Assembly (NCBI GenBank): GCA_038380795.1
Contig: CM076263.1
Coordinates: 1,875,001-1,939,000 of the forward strand
From: Pyrocephalus nanus
Taxonomy: Eukaryota; Chordata; Aves; Passeriformes; Tyrannidae
Direction of reading: 5' to 3'
Length of the DNA: 64,000 bases
The notes beneath the pieces were generated by a model. That model saw nothing but the letters and a program-made list of their open reading frames with translations. It was not told the DNA's origin and made no database searches. Position 1 is the first letter of the stretch; every line of letters starts with the position of its first letter. The translations under genes were made by a program, and so were the position numbers. Positions 11,621-23,639 of the stretch are shown one piece after another.

Positions 11621-13008
11621 GCCCCAGCCTGTTGCCCGGTATGTATTATCCTACCAAAGGATAGTTCCAAGTTACTCCAAGAAGGATGTCAGGTCTGCTC
11701 TACAGCAGGAGAGTCTGCCAAAGCCTTGGGGCAGCTCAGTCTCATCCCAGGACCACGAAGATGCAAATGGGAAAGTCCAGCACACACAGAGCTCCCTTAT
11801 CCACACTCCCTGGCTGCTGCAGTCCCTGGCAAAGGCTGGGCCCTGGGCCAGCTGCACTTTTCCAGACAAGTCTTGGGCATGGTTTGGGATTTAGGTCAGG
11901 CCAGGGACAATTTGCAGCAGCGCTTTTCACGTGCCCGCCCTGTTTTGAAAGCAGAAAGTCTGGTGCTCTCTGGGTGTTGTTCATTCCACACCAGCAGGAG
12001 CCTCTGGCTGTGTCCCCTCAGTGTGGAACACACACCAGGCACTGCTGACCTGCTCACGGTGCTGCAGGAGGGGGAAAGTCGTGCTGCTGTGGTCAGGTTT
12101 AGGCCCAGCTCCTGGTTTAGACCCCACAGGTTTGGACCCTTCGTGGTCTGCTGCGTGTCTGGAGCCAGGCTTGCAGATTCGAAGCATCCTGAGGTATCTA
12201 AAAGTGAAGAGGCTTCCTTTATAGTCAGTGCAGAATAACAGGAACTCTCGGAGGGTTATCCATCCCACCCTAAAAAAAACCCTCCAGACAGTTTAGTAAC
12301 TTGGACTCTGATGTCTAACTTCTAACATTTGGTGAAGTGCATCCAACCATCTGTCTGTGGGGGTTTGGGGGTAGCCTCCAGGCAGCCTCAAAAGCCAGCA
12401 CAGGTCTAGCCTTTTAATAAATATATATGTTATAGACCAAAACATGCTACAAGTATTCTTTCACGGGAATGAGGTTGGCCCTGTCTCCCTGACCTTCCCC
12501 CTCCAGGGTTTGTTCTTGCCACAGACAGTGGCTCCCGGATCAGAGCACGGAGAATCTTCCAGGCGAAGCATTTCATGAGTGACCTGACAGCCTTCTCCAA
12601 TGGATCCAGATGAGACTGTAGCTGGGTCGAAATTTGAGCCCTGTCAGACACCATTAAGTCATCATCATGCTCAAAAAAAGGGGCAGAAAGAAAAGGAGAA
12701 TGGCAGGATTCATTCACGGGGACAACCTTGCCTCTCTGGAAGTGGTGCTGGTACTCATCCTTCTGCCGAGAAGCAAGGTAACAAGAGAAAGTGATGTTCT
12801 GTGTAAAAATAGAAGGGTTTTCTTTCCAAGCTACTAGCCTTAATTTTTAGGTGTATGCCAAATGTAAATTGTCACAGATTTTCTTCTGACTTTATCTAGC
12901 AGCAGGAGACCATTATCTACCGACATTAGCTGTTAAATAAGTGCAAACTACCTGTAACCGCAGCATTGCATGTTCCTGGGGAATTTATTTAAGCCTAAGG
13001 TGATAAAA

Positions 13009-13031
13009 GGGGCGGGGGGGAGGGGGGGGGG
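13009..13031 (+). repeat. G-rich tract with G-quadruplex potential
   Basis: G runs of 4, 7 and 10 are separated by single bases, enough for a four-stranded structure on the + strand. Confidence 0.6.
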
Positions 13032-15341
13032 AAGCAACCTGGAACATCTCAAAGAAGCAGAGTTGATTCATCAAACCTCGTCTTCATCTGGAAATGTTGT
13101 ACCTGCCACTGACACAAATAGCCTCTGAGATCACGACTGAGAGAGGATTCACGGGGAAAACATTCCCCTCTATCACTCTGTTAACTCTGTGCATTTGACA
13201 GCACATCACTGGGTCTAGACAGTTCCGAGGGCAGGCTGGCAATCAGCTGTCTGGCACTGACACGGGGTAGGCGAGACACTACAGATGCTTTTCCTCTGGA
13301 TCAGCCACAGCAGAAGTAGCAGGAACATCAGCTGGAGGATGAGAGGACAGCAGGCAGGAATGGACAACCAGAAACAAGCCCAAGCACACTGGCTGTCACT
13401 TCTCTGAGCGTTTCCAGGAGAGGGCAGTTCACACATGGAGCACCGTGGCTGCCAGTGCCCATCAGCAGAGCCATCAGGGCTTGTGCTGGGCACTTTTATG
13501 GGGCAGAATGACTCCTGGACTCTCAACCCGCTCCAGGCACCTCTCCCCTGTGTTTCTTAAGAGGGGACAGAGTTCAAACTGACATTCCCCGACTCTCTTC
13601 CTCCCCAAACAGCGTAGTCACCTGTGACACCGAGTTTGGTCCATTGCAAAATCCACCCAGGGCCCGGGCAAGCAGCCAGCCCTGAACTCTGGTTACAGCA
13701 CCTGAAAACCCTGAGCTACTGAGCTCAGTCAAGAGCCTTTCGACTCTGATTCAATTACAGGCACGTCCTGGAAAGGGCTTTCCAGATGACTCCTCTGTTT
13801 TCTTTCACTTCAACAGGGCTTTTTTTTTCCTCACTCTCAGGCCAGTGGTCAGCTGAACTTCATACACAAAACTGAACAGCAACGATTGCACCCAATTCAA
13901 GGTCCTCCAAAGCTTTGCCCTGTGATAAAGTCACCCACGAGGACTGCTTGGGATAAATTTCCAGCCTCTGCGCTGCAAAAGCACAAACATTCCCTTGGTT
14001 ATCTAAGGAGAAGCCTGTGGCTACTCTCAACACAGTTAAGGTCAAAACCATACACAGAGAACAAGGTCGGTCCTTGAGTCCAAAACAACTGCAAAAACAC
14101 TTGCCTTAAATCCTTACTTAAATCCTTAATTTAGCTTTTAAGTTTGTGAAAGACACTTGCATTCATTCTGCAAAGGAAGCTGCCCTTGGAACATCTCTTG
14201 CCTTGACATTGCTTGAGGTGCAAACCGGTTTTTGGTTTTGGTTGGTTGATTGGATTTTTCTCACTTTAATCTGAAAGCCAGAGGATAGGGAGCAAGATGC
14301 TCCTCCTGAAGGCTGTTACTGTTTGTCTCCAGTTGCTAGATTACAAATTGCTGCAGATTGCTCTTTGTGCAGGCTTGGAAAGCGATTTATCTTGGAATGA
14401 ACACATGATTATTGGGTATTAGCCTTATTCACTTGTTTCTTGCTCTTTGCAGACCATTGTTTCTACTTCAGGTGCTGCTCCTATTTGTTGTCCAAGGTGT
14501 GCCCCTTCCATGTTTTCCAAGGTTTTCATCTTCTGTAGCTCGTTCTTGCCCCCATTCCTCGCTGTGACACATATCAACAGGCTGATTAATTCCGAATCTG
14601 ACTTTTGCAGCCTGTGTGCTGTGATTTCCTTATCCCTGGTGCTTAAAACTATATGATCTGTAATCTGTTTGCCTGCAGCCATGTCAGGCTTGCATGAAGA
14701 AGCTAACTCGGCCAGACTGCAGTTTCAGGTTTGCCTTGGTCAGCATCTACCAGAAGACACAGCTCTCCATTTCCATTTCCACTAGCAATACTACTCCAAA
14801 GAATCTGAGGTCTCGTTTTCTGTCTGACCTTTCCTCACCTGTAAGCGTGAAGGGTCTGAAAATTCAGAAGCTGTCCTTGCCGGTGGCTGGAAGCGGGGAG
14901 TCTTTTCCTGTCGCCACATTTCATAAATATTGACAAATTACTTTTACAGGCCGCTCTGCAGCAAATGTAGTCGCTCAGATTGGTGGTTTTAAGACAGCTG
15001 TCTGAAGGAATCAGGGCTGCACATCTCAACTTGAGGAGCAGGGGCTGCATTTTGGAAAGCAGTGGCTTAAAAAAAGGATTTACAAGTCAGTGTATCTATT
15101 TTCCCAGTTTTACACAGTGGCCCAGAGAGGAAATGGAGCCTTTGAATGCATAAAGAGAAGGCAACTGAATGAAGGCAGAGAAGTGTTGTAACACTGTAAA
15201 TTATTAAAGGACTGTTCAGGGTTTCAGTGCCCATACTTTAAAAAGCAAGCTATATATATATAGGATTTGGGATAAATGTGAAAGTTTGAAAACTCTCCTT
15301 GCAGGGAAAGGCCAAAGAAAGTCAGTTTACATTGTGTACTT

Positions 15342-15367
15342 AAAAAACCAAACAAACAAACAAACAA
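15342..15367. repeat. (AAAC)n microsatellite
   Basis: Four to five AAAC units preceded by an A run. Confidence 0.8.
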
Positions 15368-16172
15368 CCCACTGAGGTGTGACTCACTCTCAGTCGGCAA
15401 ATACCAACATGTGATAAAGATTTCTATGTGAAAACACCAGTGTAACAAACCAAAACCAACAAAGAAGATATAATGAGATCTAAGGGCATGAAGATAAAAG
15501 AGAGAGGCCCTCATTTGCACCACACCAACTTACCAGGCAGATGGCAGATCCTTCTCAAACCAGGTTTGCTGCCTTTTCTGCAGCAGATCAGAGCTGCACG
15601 GGCCACTGACCCAAAAAGGGATTCCTTGGAGGAAAATATTTGACCTTTGAAGTGAGCAACATGCAGGAGGTGGTTGTAATGGTGGTCTGTCTTAGTCATA
15701 AATTTGAAGACTGGTAAAATGTTGATCTTTCAACCAGAACACGGCACCAGGACCTCCGACTTCTTGGTGAGAGCTTGTCTGTGTTGCCAGAGAGATGCTT
15801 CCTTAAGCATAAAACAGGGCAAAATTTACTTTTGCAGGGTGGGTTTTGCTGCACTGAGAGGGGACGTGTGCCCAGCAACACCTTCTTGCTCCAACTTGAC
15901 CCTGAACTGGGGCAGGACAAAACCAGGGCAAAACTCTTACACCAAACAGCACAGGAAGGGATAACTCCTTGCGTTCTTCCCAACATCCCCTGTCACAGCA
16001 TCACGCCAGGGCTGTCCAGGGCAAAGAGCTCCTTCCTCTGCCCCCCCAAGATGAGGAAATCAGCCCCTGGTAACATGGAGTGCCAGGGATGGAGGCTCTG
16101 ACTCAGGCTGCCCTGGGGATTACACAGAAAAAGCCCTCAGTTGGCTTCAAGCACTGTTAGAAGGATAGATGC

Positions 16173-16193
16173 TTTTTTTTTTTTTTTTTTTTT
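16173..16193. repeat. Poly-T tract
   Basis: An uninterrupted run of 21 T. It marks the left edge of the AT-richer stretch to about 18,300. Confidence 0.8.
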
Positions 16194-17497
16194 AAATGCA
16201 TCAGTTGTTCATCATGAGAAATGCCAAGGGCTAAAATAAACAACATGACAGTTTTGTAGCGATAAAGTCCTAGATTATTTTTAAGGCCTAATTTTTTATT
16301 AAGGGAACGTGTATATTTGGTGGTATCTTCACCTGCATAGCGGTAATGCATGTTTCATATCTCTAAATAAGACTAAGCAGGAAAGGATTTGTCCGGTTCT
16401 TTACATTCTTGCTTGATTTATTTGGTCCATCAGAACAAATCTTTTAGAGTGATGACTTTGAATCGCAACTTTTAAATTGATATTGCCCTAAATCACTAGT
16501 TTTTGAAAGCACAAGGACAAACCGCTCACAATCTGTAACTGAAGTTCTGCTAGACCAATAATAACAAAAAGAAAACTTCTACCTCTAAGTGTTCTAAACA
16601 CTTCTCCAACTAGCACAGACAATATACACAGAGATCACTTCCAATTCGTCTCCCAATCTTGCACAGATGGTGTAGAAAACTGGGGTAAATCTCATTGAGA
16701 CTAATCTATACAAACATATGCTTAATTAGCATAGTGCATCTTACACAGTGTAAAACAGAAACAGACTGTATTGCAATAACTGATCATAGCATAAATTGGT
16801 TTATTTTGATCCTTCCTATGGAGGCACGAACTATTTTTTTTTTCCTTAATTATTTTGCAGATTTCACTGTAATGAATTAATTTCATCTTGCTGGAAAAAG
16901 CAAACAGAAAAAGGAAATTCGGATGATAGAAAATTTAATCGTGTCAGGTTTGCATTTATGCTGAATTTTGTTCCTATAACTGATCCTACTGGCTTATTCA
17001 CTTTATAGATTTAAGCACATACTCAAATCCTTCCTGGACCAAGGCCTACCATTAATTTAGAATCAAAGCTATTGTCCCCCAGGCCTACTCACAAATTACA
17101 CTTGTTTATTTAAGTCAATAAAGACAAACTTGTGCAAATCTCTTTGTAAACAAGGCTATTTGACTTTAATGATGGCTTATTTGGGGTTAGAACAAATGTG
17201 TTTCTAATCAACTAATCCAAAATAAAGGATATAGGAAGATGAATGGTGCAGCATTTGGAACAGTAAGAAAGGACAGAGGGATAATCTGAGTTAAAAATGG
17301 AAATGCTGGCAACATGAAATGTTTCAAAGATATAAAAAACAGGACCACTGGGGAAAGAAGGGCCAGTTTCAGTGCAGGGAAGTTCCCTTTCCATTACAGC
17401 TCAAACTCAAGCAAGTTAATGCAGCAAAGGAATTCAAAATTCAAGTGTCTGACAGTGCCAAAGTTGTCTCTCAAATCATTCTGCTTTATGTTAGTCG

Positions 17498-17544
17498 GGG
17501 CAACTGGGTTTATGTGCACTGGGTTTATGGGCAACTGGGTTTAT
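17498..17544. repeat. Three-copy 15-16 bp tandem repeat
   Basis: Unit GGGCAACTGGGTTTAT at 17498-17513, a variant GTGCACTGGGTTTAT at 17514-17528, and an identical first-type unit at 17529-17544. Confidence 0.85.
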
Positions 17545-17900
17545 AGGCTCTAGGAATTGAGATAAGGTAGTTAAATAATTTACTGGTCAGGATTATACAG
17601 TGTAAATGAAGAATGTGAGCAGATACACAGGTCTTCTCATTTTGCTGTGAACGTCTTAAGGAGGATGTCACTTCCAAGGATTACTGTCTAACTCCATTCC
17701 CTCTGATAAATGTAACATACTTTGTAACACAAACACCAACCAGTTCACGCTGTGGTGGGTCACAAAGGCAGAACCTTGCTTTTTAGAACATTATTTTGAG
17801 TAGTAGTTATTTCTTAATCCTGCTTTGCTGGGCATGGGTAGGACAGGCTTACATCAGGGCCTGTCAAATTTTATTTTTTGTCACTGTGGAACTGATTCCC

Positions 17901-17927
17901 TTTTTTTTTTTCCTTTTTTTTTTTTCT
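17901..17927. repeat. T-rich tract
   Basis: Two poly-T runs separated by CC. Simple sequence. Confidence 0.7.
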
Positions 17928-18167
17928 TTGTGAAATCCCCTAACAGCCCAGTCTGAAGTGACAGTGATTTGTGTAATACTGGAAGCACACTTCTGCATTT
18001 AAAAAGAGGCAATGAGCAGATTTGAGCGTCAAGGCTTCAGAGATTGTTCATTTCATTACTGAAATAATGAATAATTTCATTATTGAGAAGGCGAGTAGAA
18101 TAACAGAAATATGCAATGCCTTTTCTAATGCAATTTGCTGTTATTCCCAGCCTTAAGTTGCAGCTCC

Positions 18168-18189
18168 TTTTTTTTTTTTTTTTTTTTTT
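18168..18189. repeat. Poly-T tract
   Basis: About 22 consecutive T. Confidence 0.8.
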
Positions 18190-18958
18190 AAAGTTTGATG
18201 AGTTTTGTGAGTATTTAACCTCTGCTGGTATGACTGAGTACAGTTCCTGTTCATTATGGAGACTTTTATGCCTCATGCAAGGGTTTTTTCCTAATTTATG
18301 ATGCTAAAGCTCTCCTCTGGCCGCTTCAATGCAATGCCTGTTTGGAGAGCACACCAGATATTGGTTGCCTTGAAAATCAACGTTCCTCGTGATGGGACGG
18401 GATAAGCAGAGTGTGGTTTTGTTTTTTGCCCTCTTTGTGCTGCCACAGGGGCTGATATGGTGTGGAGCTGTGTACAGCCTTGACGAGATAAAGGGAAAAG
18501 GAGTTTAAATCCCTGTTTAACCCTTTGAGGGAGACACAATCTCCAATCCTCCAGGAGTCTTTTCATGCTGGTGCCATCAGTAGGGGAGGATTTTGCCAGT
18601 GTTGTGCTGTTCCCTCCACAGCAGTCCTGCAATGGCATGGAGAGGCTGTTTCCATGTTTGCCCATTAAATACTGCAGATGAAAGGGAATCCATCCCTTTC
18701 CCAGCTTCCAGACCTAGCACCATCCCCTCTTTCATAATCTTTGGCAGATTTGTGCAGGAAGAAAGCTACTTTCATACGTTTAGAGAGACAATAATGTGCT
18801 TGAGTGGCATTTAGAGTAAGCAGAGAAGCAGCAGTGCAGCCAGTGAGGCAAGAGGCAAAGTACTTACTGAAGTACATGATGGGGGTTCAACAGAGTGAGC
18901 TGAGAAATCTGGGAGCATTTAACAGTGGTTTTCCTTGGATTTGTGGTCATTTTTATAC

Positions 18959-19275
18959 ATAGAAGTATATAGCATATCCTGTGTGGGAAGGGACCCACAG
19001 GGGTCATCGAGTCCAACCCCTGGATCTGCCCAGGACACCCCAAAAATCCCTCCCTGAACCCGAGAGTGTTGTCCCAACACTCCTTGAGCTCTGTCAGCTT
19101 TGGGGCCATGACCACTGCCCTGGGGAGCACAACGACCCTCCGGGGGAGGAAATCTTTCCCTGAGATCCCACCTAAACCTCCCCTGACACAGCTCCAGCCG
19201 CTCCCTTGGGTCCTGTCACTGCTCACCAGAGAGCAGAGGTCGGTGCTGCCCTTCCACCTCCACTTGTGAGGAAGC
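18959..19275 (-). mobile_element. CR1-X-like LINE 3' end, antisense
   Basis: Contains gggaagggacccacaggggt, catcgagtccaacccctgga, ttggggccatgaccactgcc, ctttccctgagatcccacct and gacacagctccagccgctcc. This arrangement differs from the other CR1 copies here and resembles the CR1-X group known from passerines and other birds. No intact open frame. Confidence 0.75.
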
Positions 19276-19705
19276 TGCAGACTTTGATGAGGATTCCCCC
19301 AGTCATACGTTGTTTCCTGTCTTGAACATGCTGGCTGATCTTTTTGCATCACAGTTCTGCTCAAAGCTCTTCCTTTTTTCCTTTTTTTTTCTTTTCAGCT
19401 TAACACATCATTTTGACATGTGGGTAACCATGACCTCAACACACAAACTGTCTGCTCTTCCCCCAAGCCCTGTCTTCCTGGCACTGATCTTCACACTTAC
19501 CTCCACTCCACACAGTAATATCTGATGGTGTCGGGCCATTTAGAAATCCTAGGTAACTTCTTTGAAGTTATCTGATATTGGTGTTGTACTCCTTTTACCT
19601 CTTACAGGATTTGGTCACAGGCTTTGGGAAGTCAACATGTGTTCTCTGTTGCATAGCGCAGCCAGCTACCGCTCCAGCATGTTTTTTTGGTTTCTTGGAC
19701 TGTTT

Positions 19706-19806
19706 CAGAGAAACACTGAATGGTTTGGGTTTGAAGGAAACTTGCAGGTCACCCTGTCCCATGGGCAGGGACACATTCCACCAGATCAGGATGCTCAGTT
19801 ACCCCC
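19706..19806 (-). mobile_element. CR1 LINE 3' terminus, antisense
   Basis: The complement of the CR1 end is recognisable (gaatggtttgggtttgaagg, catgggcagggacacattcc), cut after about 100 bases. Confidence 0.75.
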
Positions 19807-20029
19807 CTTATTCTTTCTAGCAGACATGATGATTGTGAATTACCACTGAGCTATTCCGGTCTCTGCACACGGATGTCCTCTGTGAGGATGCTGATCCTCT
19901 CACACACACTGGGAGACCCTGGGGGAGATGTTCGTGGCTCTTCCCCTGCAGGCTCAAATCCTGTCAACCATTTGCACCTACCTGCTAATGTCCAAAATGT
20001 GCTGAGCTCCTCGCTTCGAGAAAGACCCA

Positions 20030-20490
20030 GAGCAAGTCCCGGGGAGGCCCTGGAAATGCTCCAAGGGATGGAGCCCCTCTGCTCTGGAGCCAGGCTGGGA
20101 GAGCTGGGGGGGTTCACCTGGAGAAGAGAAGGCTTCCAGGGAGACCTAGGCTTTTAGTGCCTACAGGGAGCTTATAAAAAAAACGGAGAGCAACTTTTTA
20201 CACAGCTGATAGTGATAGGACAAAGGGGAATGGTTTTAAACTAAAAGAGGGAAGATTTAGGTTAGATATTAGGGAGAAATTCTTCCCTCTGAGGGTGGTG
20301 AGATCCCAACCCAGGTTGCCCAAAGAAGTTGTGGCTGCCCCTGGATCCCTGGAAGTGTTGAAGGCCAGGTTGGACGGGGCTTGGAGTAACTTGGGATAGT
20401 GGAAAGTGTCCCTGCCCACGGCAGGGGGTAGAACTGGATGAGCTTTAAGGTCCTTTCCAACCCAAACCATTCTGTGGTTCTCTGATGAGT
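20030..20490 (+). mobile_element. CR1 LINE 3' fragment, sense, with complete terminus
   Basis: Has the CR1 3' UTR order from ctctgctctggagccaggct through ttttaaactaaaagagggaa, gattaggttagatatt-like sequence, ggctgcccctggatccctgg, gcccacggcagggggtagaa and the end ccaacccaaaccattctgtg. It is one of the best preserved copies in the window, and no coding region remains. Confidence 0.9.
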
Positions 20491-20567
20491 TAACAGGACC
20501 TAGCAATAGGCAGCTTTGGTACCAAGGCTGAAGTTTTTAAATTTGTTTTTACTAAATCAAGTACTAT

Positions 20568-20800
20568 TTCACAGAATTATAGAACGGTTTGGGTTGGAGG
20601 GAACCTTTAAAGGTCATCCAGACCAATTTCCCTGCCAAAGGAAGGGATATCTTCAATGAGATCAAGTTTCTGAAAGCCCTGTCCAACCTTATCTAGAGTA
20701 TTTCGAGGATGGGGCATCCATCACCTGTCTGGGCAAGCTGTGCCACTACTTCATTACCCTCACAATAATAAAAAAAAAACCTTGTTTTTTTTATATCCAA
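20568..20800 (-). mobile_element. CR1 LINE 3' fragment, antisense
   Basis: Starts ttcacagaattatagaacgg, then gtttgggttggagggaacct and gtccaaccttatctagagta. It ends in an A-rich patch near 20,780. It lies 80 bases after a sense CR1, forming an inverted pair. Confidence 0.8.
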
Positions 20801-22195
20801 CTTAAATTAATGCAGGTGTGCATCTTGGAACTGCTTCTATAGCAGACACACATCCTGCCTGCCTCCTCCACAGCCACCACTTCTGGGGCTCTGTGATTTC
20901 CAGCCACGATGTCACCTTCTTCTATTTGTTTTCCTTCTCCTGCTGCTTGCAATTTCCTTCCCTAGAGAAAGGAGGTTTTACACAAAAATCGGCACTTTTT
21001 GTGTCACCGTCGTACAGTCTGAGCTTGTCAACCTTTTGACCTGTTTCAGCCACACCTTGGGAAGACACAGGGCCCCTGGAAATACAGTGTCTTTCGAATT
21101 TCATGGCAAACTGTGGCTGCATCACAAGAGAAACATGTTGCCATGTTTCTGCCCGGGGGAGAAAGGCAAAGAAAGCCCAGCCCTTATCAGCACTGCTTGG
21201 CTTCTTTGGCAGTAGAGAGCCAGAGGGCAGCTGGCCAGCCAGAACACACACATCCCTGAACAGGCACAGCCTGTGCTGCTCCAGACAGAAAGCCAACACA
21301 AAAGTAGTTGGGGAGGGGAGGGCATAGAAAGGAGATTTGGATGTACCAGGAGCCTTGGAGATAAAAAAAATAAAAATAAAATAAAAGAGGGAGCTATGAA
21401 ACTGTTTTAGAGGATAGGTGAAGGGAATGTCTGACGCAAAACCACATGAAAACTGAGGTCAATTAACTTGCTGTTCATAGGGAAAAAAAATAAAATTCTC
21501 TCTCTGGATGCAGTGGAAGCTCCACAAAGCAAGTGCTGCGCTGGCTGAAGAGCCTGTGTCTGTTTCCAGGTACAAGATGCCTGGGACACCTTATCTTTCA
21601 TAACATGATGGCAATCTGTCAGATGCTCTGCCTTGTCTGCAGCAGGGACCTTCTCCATCTCACCTCTCTGCTTGTTTGGCGACTGCTGGAACCTCGAAGT
21701 GACGGAAAAGAGGGGAAAATGCAGTCAAAAAAAGCTCATTCGGCCACGTTGCCTGCTTCGAGCTGGGAAAATCCAAGCACAGACAAAAGGCAGAGAGGGA
21801 GATTTCCGCAAGTCCACATCTACCCTTTCTGTCAGAAGGGCCAAGTGATGGGAGGGGTGTCTCACCTGGCTCCTGGGAATACCAGCCCCGCTGAGATGGG
21901 ATCTGTGCCCAAGACACTGAATCACAGCACTTACATCACTGAGCTCAGGAACCTTTTCAGTCTGGAAAGGGGAGCGTGTCTCTGGAGAGCCAGCTCTCTC
22001 CAGAGGTGGCAAGATGTGACCTCGGGTGTGAAAGAAGCGGCCTGAAGTTGAGATAAATCAAACAGAATAAGGAAAAGTATCAAAAAAGCGAAAGCGGGAA
22101 AACAGAATGTCTTCAAGGGACTTAAAGCAAAGCAGGAGTTGACATTTTCCTCCAAAAAAAGCCCACTGAACTCCCATCCTGTGGCTTCCCATGGA

Positions 22196-22590
22196 TAGAA
22201 TCATGAAATTTTAAGGAATTGGAAGCTACCCTAAAGATCACCCAGTCCCAATCCCCCTGCCACAGGCAGGGACACCTTCCACTATCCCAGGTTGCTCCAA
22301 GCCCTGTCCAACCTGGCTTTGGACACTTCCAGGGACCCAGGGGCAGCCACAGCTTCTCTGGGCAGCCTGTGCCAGGGCCTTCCTACCCTCACAGGGAACA
22401 ATTTCTCCCTCCTATCTAACCCAAATTTCCCCTCTTTCAGTTTGTACCCATCACTCCTTGTCCTGTCACTGCACTTTCTGACAAGGGGTCCCTCTCCTGT
22501 TTCCTTGTATTCCCCTTCCGATCCTGGAAGGCGCAGTGAGGTGTCCACTCAGCCTTCTCTTCTCCAGGCTTGAACAGCCCCCCAGCAAAC
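22196..22590 (-). mobile_element. CR1 LINE 3' fragment, antisense
   Basis: Starts tagaatcatgaaattttaag and carries cactatcccaggttgctcca, acttccagggacccaggggc, ccctcctatctaacccaaat and ccactcagccttctcttctc. It is about 395 bases, truncated at its 5' end near 22,590. Confidence 0.88.
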
Positions 22591-23000
22591 CTGCTGGGCA
22601 TCCCTGCAGGGATCCCTGCAGGTAAAACAGTGCTGGGTTTCACCTGCTGATGGGTCCCTGGCCGTGCAGTTGCAGGTTTCGGGCTCCAATTCACCTGTGG
22701 TGAGCCTGGGCATCTACTGAGGCACGGGGGAATTGCTTGTGTGTGACATCATTACCACACCACAGGTAGTTAAATCTTTGAGGAGCCTTCTGGAGGCAGC
22801 AGCTAAATGAAAAAAAGAAAACAACACGTGGGGCAAACCACTCTTTTAAGAGTCACTGTGTAAGGGGGTGGGTGCAGGCAGCAGAGGGAGGCTGGGAAGG
22901 CTTTGGGGTCCCTTCTGCCCGTGTCCCACCTTGGGACTGTCAGGCCTGGGGCCTCTGTGCCACTGCAGGAGAGGAGGAATTGGGTGGTTTAAACCTGTTT

Positions 23001-23620
23001 GGAATCACAGAATCGCTCGGGTTGGAAAAGCCCTCCCAGACCATCAAGTCCAACCTTTCCCCAGCGCTGCCAAGGCCACCACTCACCCACGTCCCCAAGT
23101 GCCACATCCACAGGGCTTTTAAATCCCTCCAGGGATGGGGACTCCAACACTGCCCTGGGCAGCTCTGCCAGGGATGGACAACCCCTTCCACGAAGGAATT
23201 TTCCCGATATCCAGCCTAAAACTCCCCTGGCACAGCTGGAGGCCGTTCCCTCTCCTCCTGTCCCTTGTTCCCTGGGAGCAGAGCCCGATCCCCCCCGGCT
23301 CCCCCCTCCTGTCAGGGATTGCAGAGCCAGAAGGTCCCCCCTGAGCCTCCTTCTCTCCAGGATGAGCCCCCCCAGCTCCCTCAGCCGCTCCTGCTGCTCC
23401 AGCCCCTTCCCCAGCTCCGTTCCCTTCCCTGCACACGCTCCAACCCCTCAGGGTCTCTCCTGTCTGAGGGGCCAGAACTGCCCCAGCACTGGAGGTGCCT
23501 CAGCAGGGCCAGCACAGGGACGGGCACTGCCCTGGCCCTGTTGCCACCCCACGGCTGGGACAGCCCCGGGGCCATTGCCCTCCTGCCCCCCTGGGCACAG
23601 CAGGGCCCGTGTCCAGCGGG
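23001..23620 (-). mobile_element. CR1 LINE 3' fragment, antisense, next to the SMAD2 promoter
   Basis: Begins ggaatcacagaatcgctcgg and contains ctgccaaggccaccactcac, aaatccctccagggatgggg, attgcagagccagaaggtcc and tcctgctgctccagcccctt. The match continues, weaker, to ctgggcacagcagggcccgt near 23,605. It is the same subfamily type as 1650-2131. Its truncated 5' end lies about 20-40 bases from the start of the CpG island. Confidence 0.85.
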
Positions 23621-23639
23621 AATTCCCGCCGGGAAGCAG

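Larger units (their letters stand above)
1..23000. other. Intergenic DNA upstream of SMAD2, no gene recognised
   Basis: No open frame here resembles a known protein family. The longest frames on either strand lie inside CR1 3' ends. G+C is moderate to high from 1 to about 16,100, and a more AT-rich stretch follows to about 18,300. In other vertebrates ZBTB7C lies on this side of SMAD2, but I see no zinc-finger or BTB coding sequence. Stretches outside the repeats listed separately show only simple-sequence tracts and possible regulatory motifs. Confidence 0.6.

Noticed and set aside
14425..14933. Frames on both strands (85 and 79 codons) upstream of SMAD2
   Set aside because: No homology recognised, no splice or promoter support; both strands are open over overlapping DNA, which suggests chance.
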